The notes beneath the pieces were generated by a model. The model was not told where the DNA came from. It ran no database searches and worked only from the letters and a program-made list of their open reading frames with translations. The translations under genes and the position numbers were made by a program. From Echinococcus granulosus (taxonomy: Eukaryota; Platyhelminthes; Cestoda; Cyclophyllidea; Taeniidae): a stretch of 64,000 bases of DNA. Positions 25,101 to 36,600 of this stretch are shown here, piece after piece. The DNA lies in contig NW_020170394.1 in NCBI RefSeq assembly GCF_000524195.1, positions 895,845 through 959,844 on the forward strand, written 5' to 3'. How positions within the stretch are numbered: the first letter of the stretch is position 1; each line of letters starts with the position of its first letter.

Positions 25101-28100
25101 CCACAACTCATGAAGCAGTCGGCGGTGCTTGAGTCCACAAATAATGGTTTGTGGACGGTCGTTGGAGTGAAAGCACTAGGAGGACCCATTAAATATTAAT
25201 ACAGCACGCATTATAATTTGTCGTACGGGGTGGAAATCGGAACGCATAAAACTTGTTTGTCAGAAACAAAATCAGAGATCGTAAAATTGTTGACAAGTTA
25301 AGACAATGCATTAAAAAAAGTGAAGACGACAAATAAGAATACATGGAGACTAAAGTAATTAACTAGATACGAATGCAAATGGATATGCATGAGATGAATT
25401 ACAAGTGTATTTATCACATTTCATGAAACACTTTGCCTAGCCTAGAGAAAAAAGTTCATTGGACGTGTCTTGCACTAAGCAGCAAATTGCAAATTTTAGA
25501 TCACGGCAGTAAGGGAACTTATTCTCCTTACTGCAGAAGTGATCGTCAACAGATAATACAGGTGACCTTGTTCGAGAGATCACCCAGATTGAAGTTGTGA
25601 AAAACCAAATGAGTAAATGGATGAGAGCTATGGCAATAGGCAAAGTTTGTACCAAAAAATAATGCACAAATGCCACACATTTGTGCAGAAAATAAGAAAA
25701 TGACTGTACATTAACTCATCAGTTGCATTTTCGTAGGTGTGACAGGACTGAGGCGAAATAGGTAATATTCTCAGCGCACAAAAATAGCAAAAATGATAGG
25801 TTAACTTTGTTTTACCTGATTGCCTCTAAAAGACACCAGTTGCCAGGAAGGTAGCCTTCTCAAGCACAAGGTGTTTGACACTAGAGCTATTCTCAGGTAA
25901 TTTAAAATGAATGCAAATGTGGCTGGAAAAGAAGGCAGGGCACGTGCACTCGATCCTTACTTTAACTATGCAATGTAAATAAGGTGTTAGAGAGGAAAAG
26001 TGTGTGGGAAAATGCGATATTAAAGATAGAGATTTGATTAGATGACTAATAACTCAAGCCATTCTTCATCGCAGCTCTCAAATGACATTGAAGATTTGAG
26101 TAATTAAACCAAAAAAGTGGACCTATTATTGACGCTAGTGATCCTTGTTTACAAATTAAAACATTAAAACGCTTATGCTATGAAAGCCACGAAGGTATAA
26201 CTACTTTAGCACACGAAAATCAAGGCTTGAAAACAGTCCGAAAACTAGAGGTGTACGTAAACAGCCACGCAAAAAAAACACTCGAGAAGATGCAAAATAA
26301 CACGATTTTCAGAGACCAGGCGGAACGCCATAGCGCGAATGATCGTGCATAGAAAACATGTCAATTTATGCAAACAACTTCACAATATCACACAAACGAA
26401 GCGCTAAGTATATGTTGACTGCGTTAAAGTGGTATCAGATAATTACGAATGGACAAGCAGTAGACATCTGTGATAAAGTCTGGTAATGCTGCATACAATG
26501 AATCGGAGTCAAATAGAAATAATTTAGAACTCGGATATAGCAGCCAACTTAAATATCACTTTGGGGAAACGAAAGATATTCACACCTGCCATGCAATAAT
26601 TACGCTATGAAACAGTGCTACTTTATAAAAATAAGTAGGGCCATGTAGGACTACTGCGGTAATAAAGCACTCAGTATTTTCCTATTAGGATAATCGATTT
26701 CAAAAGCGACTGAAGGAAAGAAGCATCACGAAATCCTAAACTTGTCGAAAATAAGGCACATATAGGGCAAAGTATGCTGCCAGACCAGAAGGTACTCCAT
26801 TCTCGATATTAATACGAAGCGATTGGCATGAATCGAGACTGGGAAAGCACTCTGTTTGAGAGCATTTGAGGATCATGGCGATTTTTTAGCAGGATTTTCA
26901 GAACAAAATTCTTACCCGAATAGTTAACTCCTTAACTGAATTCCGAAAATTGGTTAATTAACCATTGGTGTAGGGGAGAATTTAACGAACAAAAGATCGG
27001 AAAATCATGCAACTCAGATGAGAGAATGAGAAATTCCACCCCATCGTAGGCCGAGGCTCCATTTTAGAGAGGACAATTAGGCGCCGATAGCTGCTGATAG
27101 AGATATCACCCTAAAACCCGACCCGTCAGTTAAATATGAAAGAGTGACCGCAATTTCTACATTCACGTCACCCAACCACCACTTGTCATCGAATAAAGGC
27201 CTATCATAAACTTGTCTAGTTGTGGACAGATGATAGTAGGTGGTATAGATGGGTTAAGTAATATGACCCAAAGTGTACTCTAGCAAACATACTTATGAAC
27301 AAGTTCCCACATCTTTGAAAAGATTATGAACTTTCCACTTCAAAATAGCAGTTATTGGGCTTAAAAGTATAATCGTAATCAGGCGATAGCAAAAAGTTGT
27401 TACCCTCATTGGACGAAGTGTTACAATAGTTTAAGTAAGTAAATCAAATGAAAAAAACGCCTGCTGTTCAAAAAAAAGTCAAACAACAAATGCTCATAGT
27501 TATTAAGAAGAAAGATCCGTAAACCACAATGAGGAAGGCAAAATTAACTGGAGATAAAATGACATTATATATACCCTCGATAAATAAAGAGGAATGGATG
27601 ACCAAAATAATGAAGTACAACGAAAACATTGCCGCTAACTCTAAAGGGAAACTGTATTTAATTGTGCAAATATCTAAAATTATTTATTATTCCAAAGTGT
27701 AATGACAAGTACTACCAAAAATACACTAGTGGATTAAATAACGGCCGGGAAAACAATAAAATCACTGAAACGACTGTTTTTGTAATGCGTACGGAAGCCT
27801 GATTGGAACTGATTGAAGAAATTAGGGAATACCAAGATGGAAACGCATTTGGGCCGTACTCAAGTGGGTAAACTGTCCAGCGACCCCAACGATTACCCAC
27901 CTGTATGACCTAGCAATGAGTCTTCATTAGTCCTGCCCATTAGACCCGCTTGGTAGCAATGGTGTTTGTAGTTATTTTGTTAAAGCAAAGATAGGAGGCC
28001 TTGTTCTCACATAAACAATTTTTTCGGCAACCTGTCGACTTATAGTAATGTCTGGCAGTAATGATTCAGGAATACACGATTTGAAAAAAGGCATAGAAAT

Positions 28101-30687
28101 TTATTCATCTCTCAAATGAGACCATACGATCTGGTCAGAACTAACCTTGAACGATTCTCTCAAAAGGCATACACAAATGTGAATTCCATAAAAAATATTT
28201 AATTGAGCACGAACACCATCTTATTCTTGGTATATGCAAACCTTGCAGTGCTAAAAGCAGTTCTGATTAACCAGAACCGTGGAATTCGCATGCGACTACC
28301 AGCATTCACCGTTTGCATTCTGCTTGGTAAACTAGAACTGAGATCCCCCAAGAAATTGTTCATTCCTGATAAATAACTTTCGGGTGGCACGATGGGCAAG
28401 TGCCTGTTTGTTTTGATTCCCGTAAGTGACGTGCATGTGCCCCCGAAAGCGTGGCGCAAGACCAAATTGAGAATAAACAAAGTGCACAGAAGTTTGGAAC
28501 ACAGATGAAATTTGCACAGCATGCTAGACGGTCTCATTTTAGGCAGAAAGTTGATAAACAAGACGAACGAATCCCATAATTTACACAATTTAAGTCGGTA
28601 ACCTAACCAGCATTACTTTTTCTCACGCGTAAACCGATAAAATTTATGGCAAGGAATTACAATATGGTCTGGGTAACCAGTAAAATCTATAAAACTACCA
28701 GCGATTTGGCTGAAGTCCTTTTGGGAAAATAAATACAAAATGTGTCCAAATGAGTCAGAATGAAAAAGCCCTAAACGCTCCAACCAAGCAAAAGCTACCG
28801 AATGAGTCACGCCGAGTGACAAACTCAGTTAGAAAACGGGACAGTCATGACTAACACACCGCTTTAAAGACACCAAGATCAGAGGTATGAGCTGGTGTAA
28901 AGTAATAAGAAGGAGCACTCGCTTTGAAGCCCTTTTGTTAAGAGTCGCGCGACGGTGAAACCGGTGAGTAACACGAACTTATGCATCATATTTCGCATCT
29001 GAGAGACAAAGAGGGGTAATCAAATTCCCCCATGTAAATAATGGTCTCCATTTTCGGTAATATAGATGGGATAAAATACCAAGTACCGCGTATCTAGCGT
29101 TTAGACGACAATCAAATTACCAGCGACTGAAACTAACATGAAAATTCCACGAAAACGGTCTCAGTTGTCATCAAAACGTACGCAATGAGGAAGATAAAGA
29201 TTGTAGCTTACAACGGAATAACAGCACAAAATGTGGTAAATTTGGTCGGTTAAAGGTGGATGAGAGGAATAAAATAAACATACTTGAACTTGGACCCAAA
29301 GATGGCGTATTTGAGGCTCAGCAATAAGAGCTTCAAGAAACTCAGTGACAGATATATTCGAAGCCAAAATCGTATCACTATGAAATAAACACAAGAGTCT
29401 GATTAACTTTAAATAATTCTGAAAAGAATAAGGCGAAAGCTGATGGCAACGAAGTCTACTCCTACCATACTGGGGACATTGATTACATACTTCTTAAATG
29501 AATGAACAGTAACATGAAATTCAAAAAACACTGAAAAACAACTCAGGGTGATAATTGACGCCTCGGTAGAAAAGCCTTTGAATAACTGTAGTCACTATGA
29601 TTATGCGAAGTCGAATAGACTGAACGAAATCATGGAATTAGTTAAAGGCAGAGAGTAATTCAACACCTTGCATTTTAAAACAAATTTAAGGGTGTAAAAA
29701 AGCAGAATGCAAAGAGTGCCAAAGAATGGAAACTAGGACACAGTAAAGTTAAAGTCTGAAGGAAACTACAAAACTTGAATAAAAGTTGTACTTACACTTC
29801 TCTTTGAGTTTCAAAATTTAAAGCCAACGAGTGTTCGTCTACAGAATTTCGCGTTTTAAATAGAATATAAACTTACTGGCAAGCATAAAATCATTCATTA
29901 ACTTTATTTCCTTCGCATAACGTTTATTTGCATACGTTAGTTGGTTCTTTGAGTATAAATTGACCGCGGAAAAAAGCAAAAGCCGCCTAAGAATGAAATG
30001 AAGTAAGAATCACACCTAGTCCGCGGCGATTTAAATCCAAACGTCGATGAAGGCAATGCAGGCACTACTAACTCAAGTGTCTTCTTGTTTTTTCCCTTAA
30101 AAAGATCAATCAATGTCAAAGACAAGCTTACTGGTTCTAGCATAAAGCAGAAACGATCTTCACTTATGCTCGCAGTTAAAAGCGCCGCATTCAAGCAATG
30201 TTCATAGCACTCAGGATCCTATGCAGGTGATTGTAAGGGGAAAAATGCATACTTTATACAGGGGATATTTGACAGGTTCTTGAAATGGTACGTCGCAAGA
30301 CATGCGATCAGGCAGCACAAGTTTAAAAGATCCCTGTACTGAAATTGAGCCAGGAGAAAACATCTTAAAATAATTTACCGGCGCAAACTTGTTGTTCCAG
30401 GACGAAACCAGGGCAAGCGCGCGGATACGAATGGTCACTCCTGTATTTTGCAGCTAGCGCTTTACCTTTAAGGTCATTATATCTAGCATTTCTCAACAAT
30501 TTACGCTAAAAATACTAAAAAAATCATTATGTAAAGTATATAAATTACTATTAAATGGTATATTTAAACGATTTATAAGTGCGCAGATTATGAATCTTGT
30601 GAAAACACATAATTGCCGTCAATGCTCGGATCGCAACTTACGGCGCAGAACAACAGCTGATCCATAAAAAGCCCCACCAAATGACAT
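7195..30687 (-). CDS. Unrecognised multi-exon gene, about 1,113 residues
   Basis: Exons in coding order: 30687-30642, 30440-30253, 30218-30132, 30095-30016, 29377-29284, 28523-28339, 27900-27833, 25825-25816 (10 nt), 25627-25567, 25175-25033, 24444-24370, 24165-24099, 23328-22991, 21175-20951, 18257-18087, 18004-17813, 17378-17140, 13967-13660, 13214-12972, 9713-9550, 8396-8346 and 7501-7195. Phases agree at every join and the total is 3,342 nt. Residues 1 to about 480 look globular, with no membrane segment or signal peptide. Basic clusters AKRRKLSR (about 390) and KTRKKKG (about 475) suggest a nuclear protein. The rest is Ser/Pro/Thr-rich and probably disordered. I could not assign a family. 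The donor of exon 6 (28339) is weak. The tail joins and the chain 25175-22991 are the best supported. Confidence 0.75.
9714..12971 (-). other. Long intron of the unknown gene
   Basis: No exon fits the phases of the flanking exons in this 3.3 kb. It is AT-rich with purine-rich stretches on the + strand near 12300-12500. Around 11040-11110 on the minus strand there is a stretch resembling a tRNA A-box, possibly a remnant of a tRNA-derived repeat. Confidence 0.5.
13968..17139 (-). other. Long intron of the unknown gene
   Basis: This 3.2 kb separates two proline-rich tail exons whose phases match directly (phase 1 to phase 1). I found no further exon, RNA gene or recognisable repeat in it. Confidence 0.5.
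18258..20950 (-). other. Long intron of the unknown gene
   Basis: AT-rich and without supported features. The flanking exons join in phase 2. Short open frames on both strands carry no recognisable domains. Confidence 0.5.
21176..22990 (-). other. Intron of the unknown gene with an unused open frame
   Basis: The flanking exons join in phase 2 without any intermediate exon. A minus-strand frame around 22210-22450 stays open and reads LHPPGSQWISALDFIV, which looks protein-like. It has no donor in the phase needed, so I left it out. It could be a cassette exon of another isoform. Confidence 0.4.
22991..30687 (-). other. N-terminal, probably folded half of the unknown protein (exons 1-13)
   Basis: It starts MSFGGAFYGSAVVLRR and continues through segments such as SFKLVLPDRMSCDVPFQEP, SVTEFLEALIAEPQIRHLW, HELWRYALGQASTENLWEF and DAKYHFTITVCVKDINSS. 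Hydrophobic and charged residues alternate as in a folded domain, with an apparently strand-rich end around FHFTIT-like segments. Early introns are short (34 and 36 bp between exons 2-4), while later ones reach 2 kb. The exon at 24165-24099 has a very clear acceptor (pyrimidine run ending TTTAG) and fits both neighbours in phase. Confidence 0.65.
23461..23480. repeat. Short TG microsatellite
   Basis: Seven TG units followed by an interrupted AGTGTG lie in an intron of the minus-strand unknown gene. A GC-richer stretch rich in GTGCGTG-like and CACGTG motifs follows to about 23720. No function is evident. Confidence 0.8.
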
Positions 30688-30708
30688 ATCGACTAATTTT
30701 TCTTTAGC
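30688..30708. promoter_or_regulatory. 21-bp interval between two divergent start codons
   Basis: The unknown gene starts with ATG at 30687-30685 on the minus strand, and PAR-3 starts with ATG at 30709-30711 on the + strand. Only 21 bp lie between them. They are mostly a pyrimidine tract ending TTCTTTAG, a splice acceptor for PAR-3 with one base (C) before its ATG. There is no room for two separate promoters and 5' UTRs, so at least one leader must overlap the other gene's first exon or be supplied by trans-splicing. Confidence 0.7.
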
Positions 30709-33626
30709 ATGAAGGTCACAGTTGCGTTTGGCGAAATGAAGATTGTTGTTCCCTGTGGATCCGGTGATTTTTCGGTTAAAGAATTGGCTGCAAAGGCTGT
30801 TTATAGGATGAAGCATTCTATGAAGTCTGTAGGTTTTTGGAAACTCTTAGTGCGTTTGTGACTTCGATCTTTGTGTATGAAGAATTCGCTTTAAGCGAAA
30901 CTAGGTCTTTTCTACACTGGGATTAGCAGGCTATCATGTTTGGACCTAAGTTTGTAATTCGCTTTCTTAATATCATGATAGATTTCGTAAAGTTTGAGGG
31001 ATTCTTATACTCTGAAAAATTATAGAGCTCTTTGCTGAATCCGTATTTGGTGAGCAATATTCAGCTCCTAGCCTTTTTGAGACATTCACCTCCATTATTG
31101 TTCTTTTTCGTTTTGCAGTTAGGGATGTAATCAAAATTTTTGCTACTTACTTAATTTTACCTAATGAACACCTATCCCTTATACTGAAGGCACACTAACC
31201 AACATGTTTGAATTTCGGCATACTTTTTTATTTGTTGGAAACACGGAAATCCACCATATTGATGATCGCTCATTTATTTTAAATTAGTACGTCTGTCACT
31301 TTCACATATTGAGTGATTGTAAAACGATACCCAACTTTGACGAATGTATTTGTTGTTGCATTTACTTTGCTTGAATTTAAAGGCTATGCTAAATAGTACT
31401 CCATAATAAACTGTTTCGATTGTTGCATTTTAGTCATCAGATTTGGATAGGATATTAGTTCAAAGCTTGTCGGTATCTCGTGATGGTGGTATTTTGGACT
31501 GGGATGACCTGGTTTCCGATGTTTTGGACGACCGTGAACAGGTACTACTTTGCATCTTAAGTGGGAAAGTGACCGTTTTCATAATTATCTAGATGCTTTT
31601 CATGTCTATTTATGCAACTGAAGGGGCTACTGGATAGTTATAAAGCCCTTTCATAAAGACCCTTTTGCTACAATGAAGCGAAGTTTTATGCTATGAACAA
31701 AAGATGTCTACTCCTTAATGTCTGCAATAATAAGTTAAGCGCATGTTGCATACTGACTAATTTGGTTCCTTAACCAAGATTGCTTAGTTACACGTGCTAG
31801 AGAGCATGCGTATGCGCGTGTCCAGGTGATTTCGCAGTATGCAATCAATGTTGGCAAGCCATTGGTCTTCTCATTCCTCAATCTGCTCACACGTGTGCAC
31901 CAGCGAGTTTATTTACGTTTCAAAGATTTTCCAGTCTTATCCCCACCGGTTTACCGGAGAAACAGAACTAGAGGAGGCATTTCAGATTTACTAATCTTTG
32001 CTTTTGGCGACACCTAGACAAAGTTCTAAGTCCTTGTAATCAAATCACGTGATCAGCCTTCTCCTTTTCTCATAAACGGAACTGGCAATTTGTAGAAACA
32101 AATTGCATTCCTCGGTGGAATAAACTTGCTTTTCGTGTAGAACAGACTATTGTTCATAAATAGTGGAATGTATGCTTTTGAAAAATACCTATTTTATTAA
32201 CACCGACGGTACAGCATGAGAACACTAATCCTGCAAGCTATTGTATCACGCTTAAAGCGTTATTGTTAATAGAAATTTTTTATTTACTAAAACCACTCGA
32301 AAATCATTTTAAGTCTACCAGAAGTTTTTAACTTTTCCATTGTAGTTGCTGAGCCACCTCTAGGCCTAAATTAAATAGTTACTGAAAAGCTTCACATCAA
32401 ACTTAAGTTAAATTGTTTTCATTAGGCAGATTTTATTTAATGCCATTCAAATGGGATTTTGATAATCAGGTGTAAAAATTTCAGGTATGTAAAAGTATTG
32501 GGAGGTGAAATCCAGGTGAATTAAAATTACTGGGAGATATCTGTACGCAATGTTATATGACGAAGGGAAGCTGGATTCGTTTTGACAGTCCTTAAAGTGA
32601 AAACTTTTGACGCTTTGTTTCAGTAAACCATCAATCACTTCAGCATAAGCAAAAAAATATTCACGAAAATATGTAGCTACTACGGATTGTTTAGGGAAGG
32701 TTCGGACATTAACTTTATTTCTGTAAGCTGGCCTTATGAGGTGGCACTCACTACTGCGTGTTATTGACTGGGCATATCACTTTTAAAGGCCAAAGATGCA
32801 AGGAAGTAAATACACATACACAGAGACCAGATTGAGGAATTTCTCTGATTAGATTTGGTTACTTTAAAACGCCAGTTTTCAGATCTACAGCTTTACTTGC
32901 ATGTTGGAAAGCTTAATGTGTATCATTGAGCTTAACAGTAAGGGGTACTATTTGAAATATAATTCGGAAGTTATCATAAAAATGACGAAGCTGCATGCAA
33001 CTGAAGGTTTTTTAGACAAAGTGATTGGTGGATTTCACTTCAGAAACGAACTTTAATCAGCCAGTGCTAGATAATACCCAACCTAGTAATCTGGAATTGC
33101 ACATCGGACGCAGTAACCGAAATATATACATTTGCAAATCATAAGATGGTATTGCTTCAGTATTTTACAATTCTATAGCTTGTGGCACAGTACTCCATTG
33201 AGTCGAGCCTCCACGGACCTGCTTTTTCATCGCCTTCGTTCACACCCGCTCCTACCTTGGCACCTCTTGTATTTGAAATCTCCCGGATCCATCATCCCCC
33301 TGGGGATCAGGATCCCGGCAGCAGCAACAGCAAGGTGCTGCTCAGCCACGCACGTATTGGATACAGTAACGTCGCAGATAGTTCGAGCAGCAGTCTCAGT
33401 CTCAGCTCAGGGAGCTTGGGTGGTGGAGGCGCTGGGAGTGGCGGTGGTGTGGGAAGTAATACCCTTCATCATCAGCATCACCACCACCAATTATCTCGGA
33501 ACCCACATGAACAATACATTGCTTCATGCCGACACCCGCGAGCATCTGAGTACCCCAATCACCAAAATTATCACCATTCAATTGCTTATCAGCACCCCGT
33601 AAATGAAATTGAGATCTCTTCTGCAG
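30709..33626 (+). other. PARD3: PAR-3 N-terminal oligomerisation domain, exons 1-3
   Basis: Exon 1 begins MKVTVAFGEMKIVVPCGSG, matching vertebrate PAR-3 (MKVTVCFGRTRVVVPCGDG). Exon 2 carries SRDGGILDWDDLVSDVLDD and exon 3 continues LVAQYSIES, again as in PAR-3. This PB1-like domain polymerises head to tail through its first strand and the acidic DWDD loop, and both are present. Exon 3 then has a Ser/Gly-rich stretch and a His run before EIEISSA, which corresponds to EIEVTPSVL of vertebrates. Confidence 0.93.
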
Positions 33627-36600
33627 GTGAGAATAAGTCTGTAAATTGCTCCACCTCCTAGACTAAATGTAGATATTAGTTGCTACGATATTCATCAATT
33701 TAATGCACAGAATTTGACAGTGATACTTCACCTAAATCAAAATGTAGCTGCGGCTCATGAATTGCTTTAATTAATACAATTGTCGGATTTAACGGTTTTC
33801 CAACCAGTTAGAACAATTTACTGCAATTTCGATGGAGATGGTGATTTGATAATTGTTATATCATCTTATCATATCCATATAAAGCAGACTTAATTTTAGT
33901 CTTCACAGCAGGATTTGTGGAAGGTAAGTGAAGAGGAGATTTCGTGCCATTCTTTGTCACCGAGCGTTAAAAAGCCCCGTGAGAAAAATTCGTGTGCCAG
34001 AAGCAAGTCTTTTCTTACAGTCGTACCTGACATGGGGAATTCTAAGCAGCTGCGGGTAAATTCTACATGCGCTTTCAGTCGGAAAATCTGGTAGGGATGG
34101 CCTCAAAACGGGGCTCTACCTCCAGCTCTCCTCTGGGAGGATGGTATCCAAAAGCCGCCTGCAATTGTGTTGATTCATTACACTGAAAATCCAATTAACT
34201 TTTATGTCTTTTTCTTCTTACCAAGAATACTTTGAGGCAACAAGGATATCACCAGTATACTTCTTGAGGTTCCTAATTTGAAATATTTTTTTCGACTGTT
34301 ACTGTTTTAGACTTACCTAAAGTAAAATTCCTATGAATTTGGCCCATTAGCTAACATCGGGTTGGGTAAAAACAGCCTGTGACAGCTGTGTTTAGAGCAG
34401 TGTATTGTATCACTCACCTAATTTTATATTCATTAAATTAATTCTAAAGAATTATGGTTTAGCTTCTGCGTCCAATGTGTCATTTGAGTCAAGAGGTGGC
34501 CCACAGGCCACACCGAACCTCGCATCAGAGGTCATCTTGTCTTCCCATGATTCTTGCACAGCAGATTACTCCTCTCTTCTGTTCAGATGAATGATGAGGC
34601 GGATGCTGAAAGTACGCATGTAAATTGACTCCACCACTTACCATCTGGCTTCCTGCTGGCTGGGCGCTTGTTGCCCAAGCGTTAGGGCAATTCGTTAGGC
34701 TGTTTAAACTTCGGGTTTTGTGCAGCCATTATTCAATACTTTGGCGATGTGATTGTACCAAACCTCATAAATCTGTTGTGAATTACCCAGCCCACTTTTA
34801 TACGATGAGCTGCGTAGATTTTTTCTTCAAAGACATCCTCTCAAGTAGTGCTAATGCATTAATGAATCTGTGATAGCTTAAAGCCCAGAATATGTCAATA
34901 ACACTAGATTCTACTATTATGGTGATATTCATGATGAATTTTGATGTCTTCGCTCCATAAAAATAAGTGAATGGATCTACGAACGGACACCGAATCATCT
35001 TGTCCATGCCTGCAACACTAGTACGTCAGCCTTGGCCCACTAAAATGACTCAGTAGATAATAGGGAAGCCATACCGTCACAACTCCAAACAGAAAGCACA
35101 AATTCGAAGTGGTCCCACTTTCCATTTGTTTGATATTTTTGGGGCTTTAACCTTTATGTCACATTGGGTTGTATTACAGCTATATTACGTCATGTAATCT
35201 TTGCTGGGGAACTTTGTAAAGAACGCCAATAAATTGCATAATGGGTGCGAAATTGCCCGTTTTTCATGACCTTTGATTAAATAACAATTTCTGCGTTGGA
35301 CAGATTTTGTAATTGAAAGCACGTTAAGATCCTAGAATTCCAATGTCGTTCCTACAATCCTGATAAATGATTGTTATCTTCGTACGGGTTTCCGTTTTCT
35401 CTCAGTGGTTGCGGTCTAATATCTAAAAAAAATAACTGAATAAAGGAAATCCGATGTTTCAAATATCGCTGCGCTTGTATTTCACCAAAAATATGCGGCA
35501 TTGGATGATTTGATTGTTAATAAATATAAAAGTAGTGGTCTTAAGAGCTATGGACATCATCACCACCCTCATTGGCTTCCTCGATGGGCTGGTTAACTGT
35601 CTTTTTTCGTCTTGTAGATTATTATGCTTTCTTTAAAAGTTTAAATTTTATTGAGCACTTCCAAACCTAAGCTATTACCTTTCAGTCAGCATGTCTTTCA
35701 TAACCTTGATGGTTAAGTTAAATGAAAGGAATCATACTGACTTACTGTTCAATTGTGTCTTCAATTATCCTTCGTTTATCGGTCTTGTAAGTTCAAGTTA
35801 GTATCCACCGTCTAATCAAACCTTGTATGATTTTCACCTTTTGCAGGGGTTTCATATCTAACTGAAATAAAGTAACGGTGAGGTTTGTTGTTGTTACCGT
35901 GGGTTATTTGAATACAAATTTTGTTTTGTAATGTCGTCATTTCAGTTTACCTTTCCCTTGAAGTAGAAAAACCTTTCGAAGTTTTGCTTTCAAGATGGTC
36001 TGGATTTGGCAGTCTTGCACAGAATGCAAGCTTGCTTCTCTTCAAAAGTGGTCATATTTTTTAACAGGCCATCGTAGAATTTTTTTTTCGCCATTCTGTA
36101 TCGATATATTTTTCAGGAATCTTTAAAACCATGTTTAGCATGTTTGAGGTGATAATGCACCGAATCGAGAGCTGAGGATTCGCTTTTGCTAATATCTCTC
36201 CAGCCATCTGTACGTAATTCATCATCGTGAAATAAATAACACTCTACCAGAAAGTTAGGAAAAGACGATTTCTCGTGTTCACGATGTGATGTATTTTTTC
36301 GTCCATGTATTGAAGGCATTTTTGAAGACCAAAATAAGGCGGACTCGGGCTACAAGTCGGACCACATACGACTGTTTTGTGATCTTCCTTCACGAGCATT
36401 TGGACGACGGACGCTTGTGACTCCACCCTTGCCCCCGCCCATCGTCTTTGACTACGATAAAAATGCTGTTTCAACCACTTTACTACAACATTCAGTGAAT
36501 AAGGTCACTCCACAATCTCCCACCACCTTCGAGACACCCTCCTCCAACCCTCATTCGGAGCTGTCTTTCCCTGCATCAGATAATTCTGTCATGGATAAGG

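Noticed and set aside
28613..28830. Minus-strand frame GVTHSVAFAWLERLG... as an exon
   Set aside because: It needs phase 2 entry while exon 29377-29284 ends in phase 0, and no suitable donor precedes its stop. Direct joining to 28523 keeps the frame.
30619..30816. Long minus-strand frame covering PAR-3 exon 1
   Set aside because: Only its end, from ATG 30687, is used as the first exon of the unknown gene. The rest is the antisense of the PAR-3 start.
33132..33602. Alternative + frame over PAR-3 exon 3
   Set aside because: The other frame matches PAR-3 (LVAQYSIES, EIEISSA) and joins exon 2 in phase 0.
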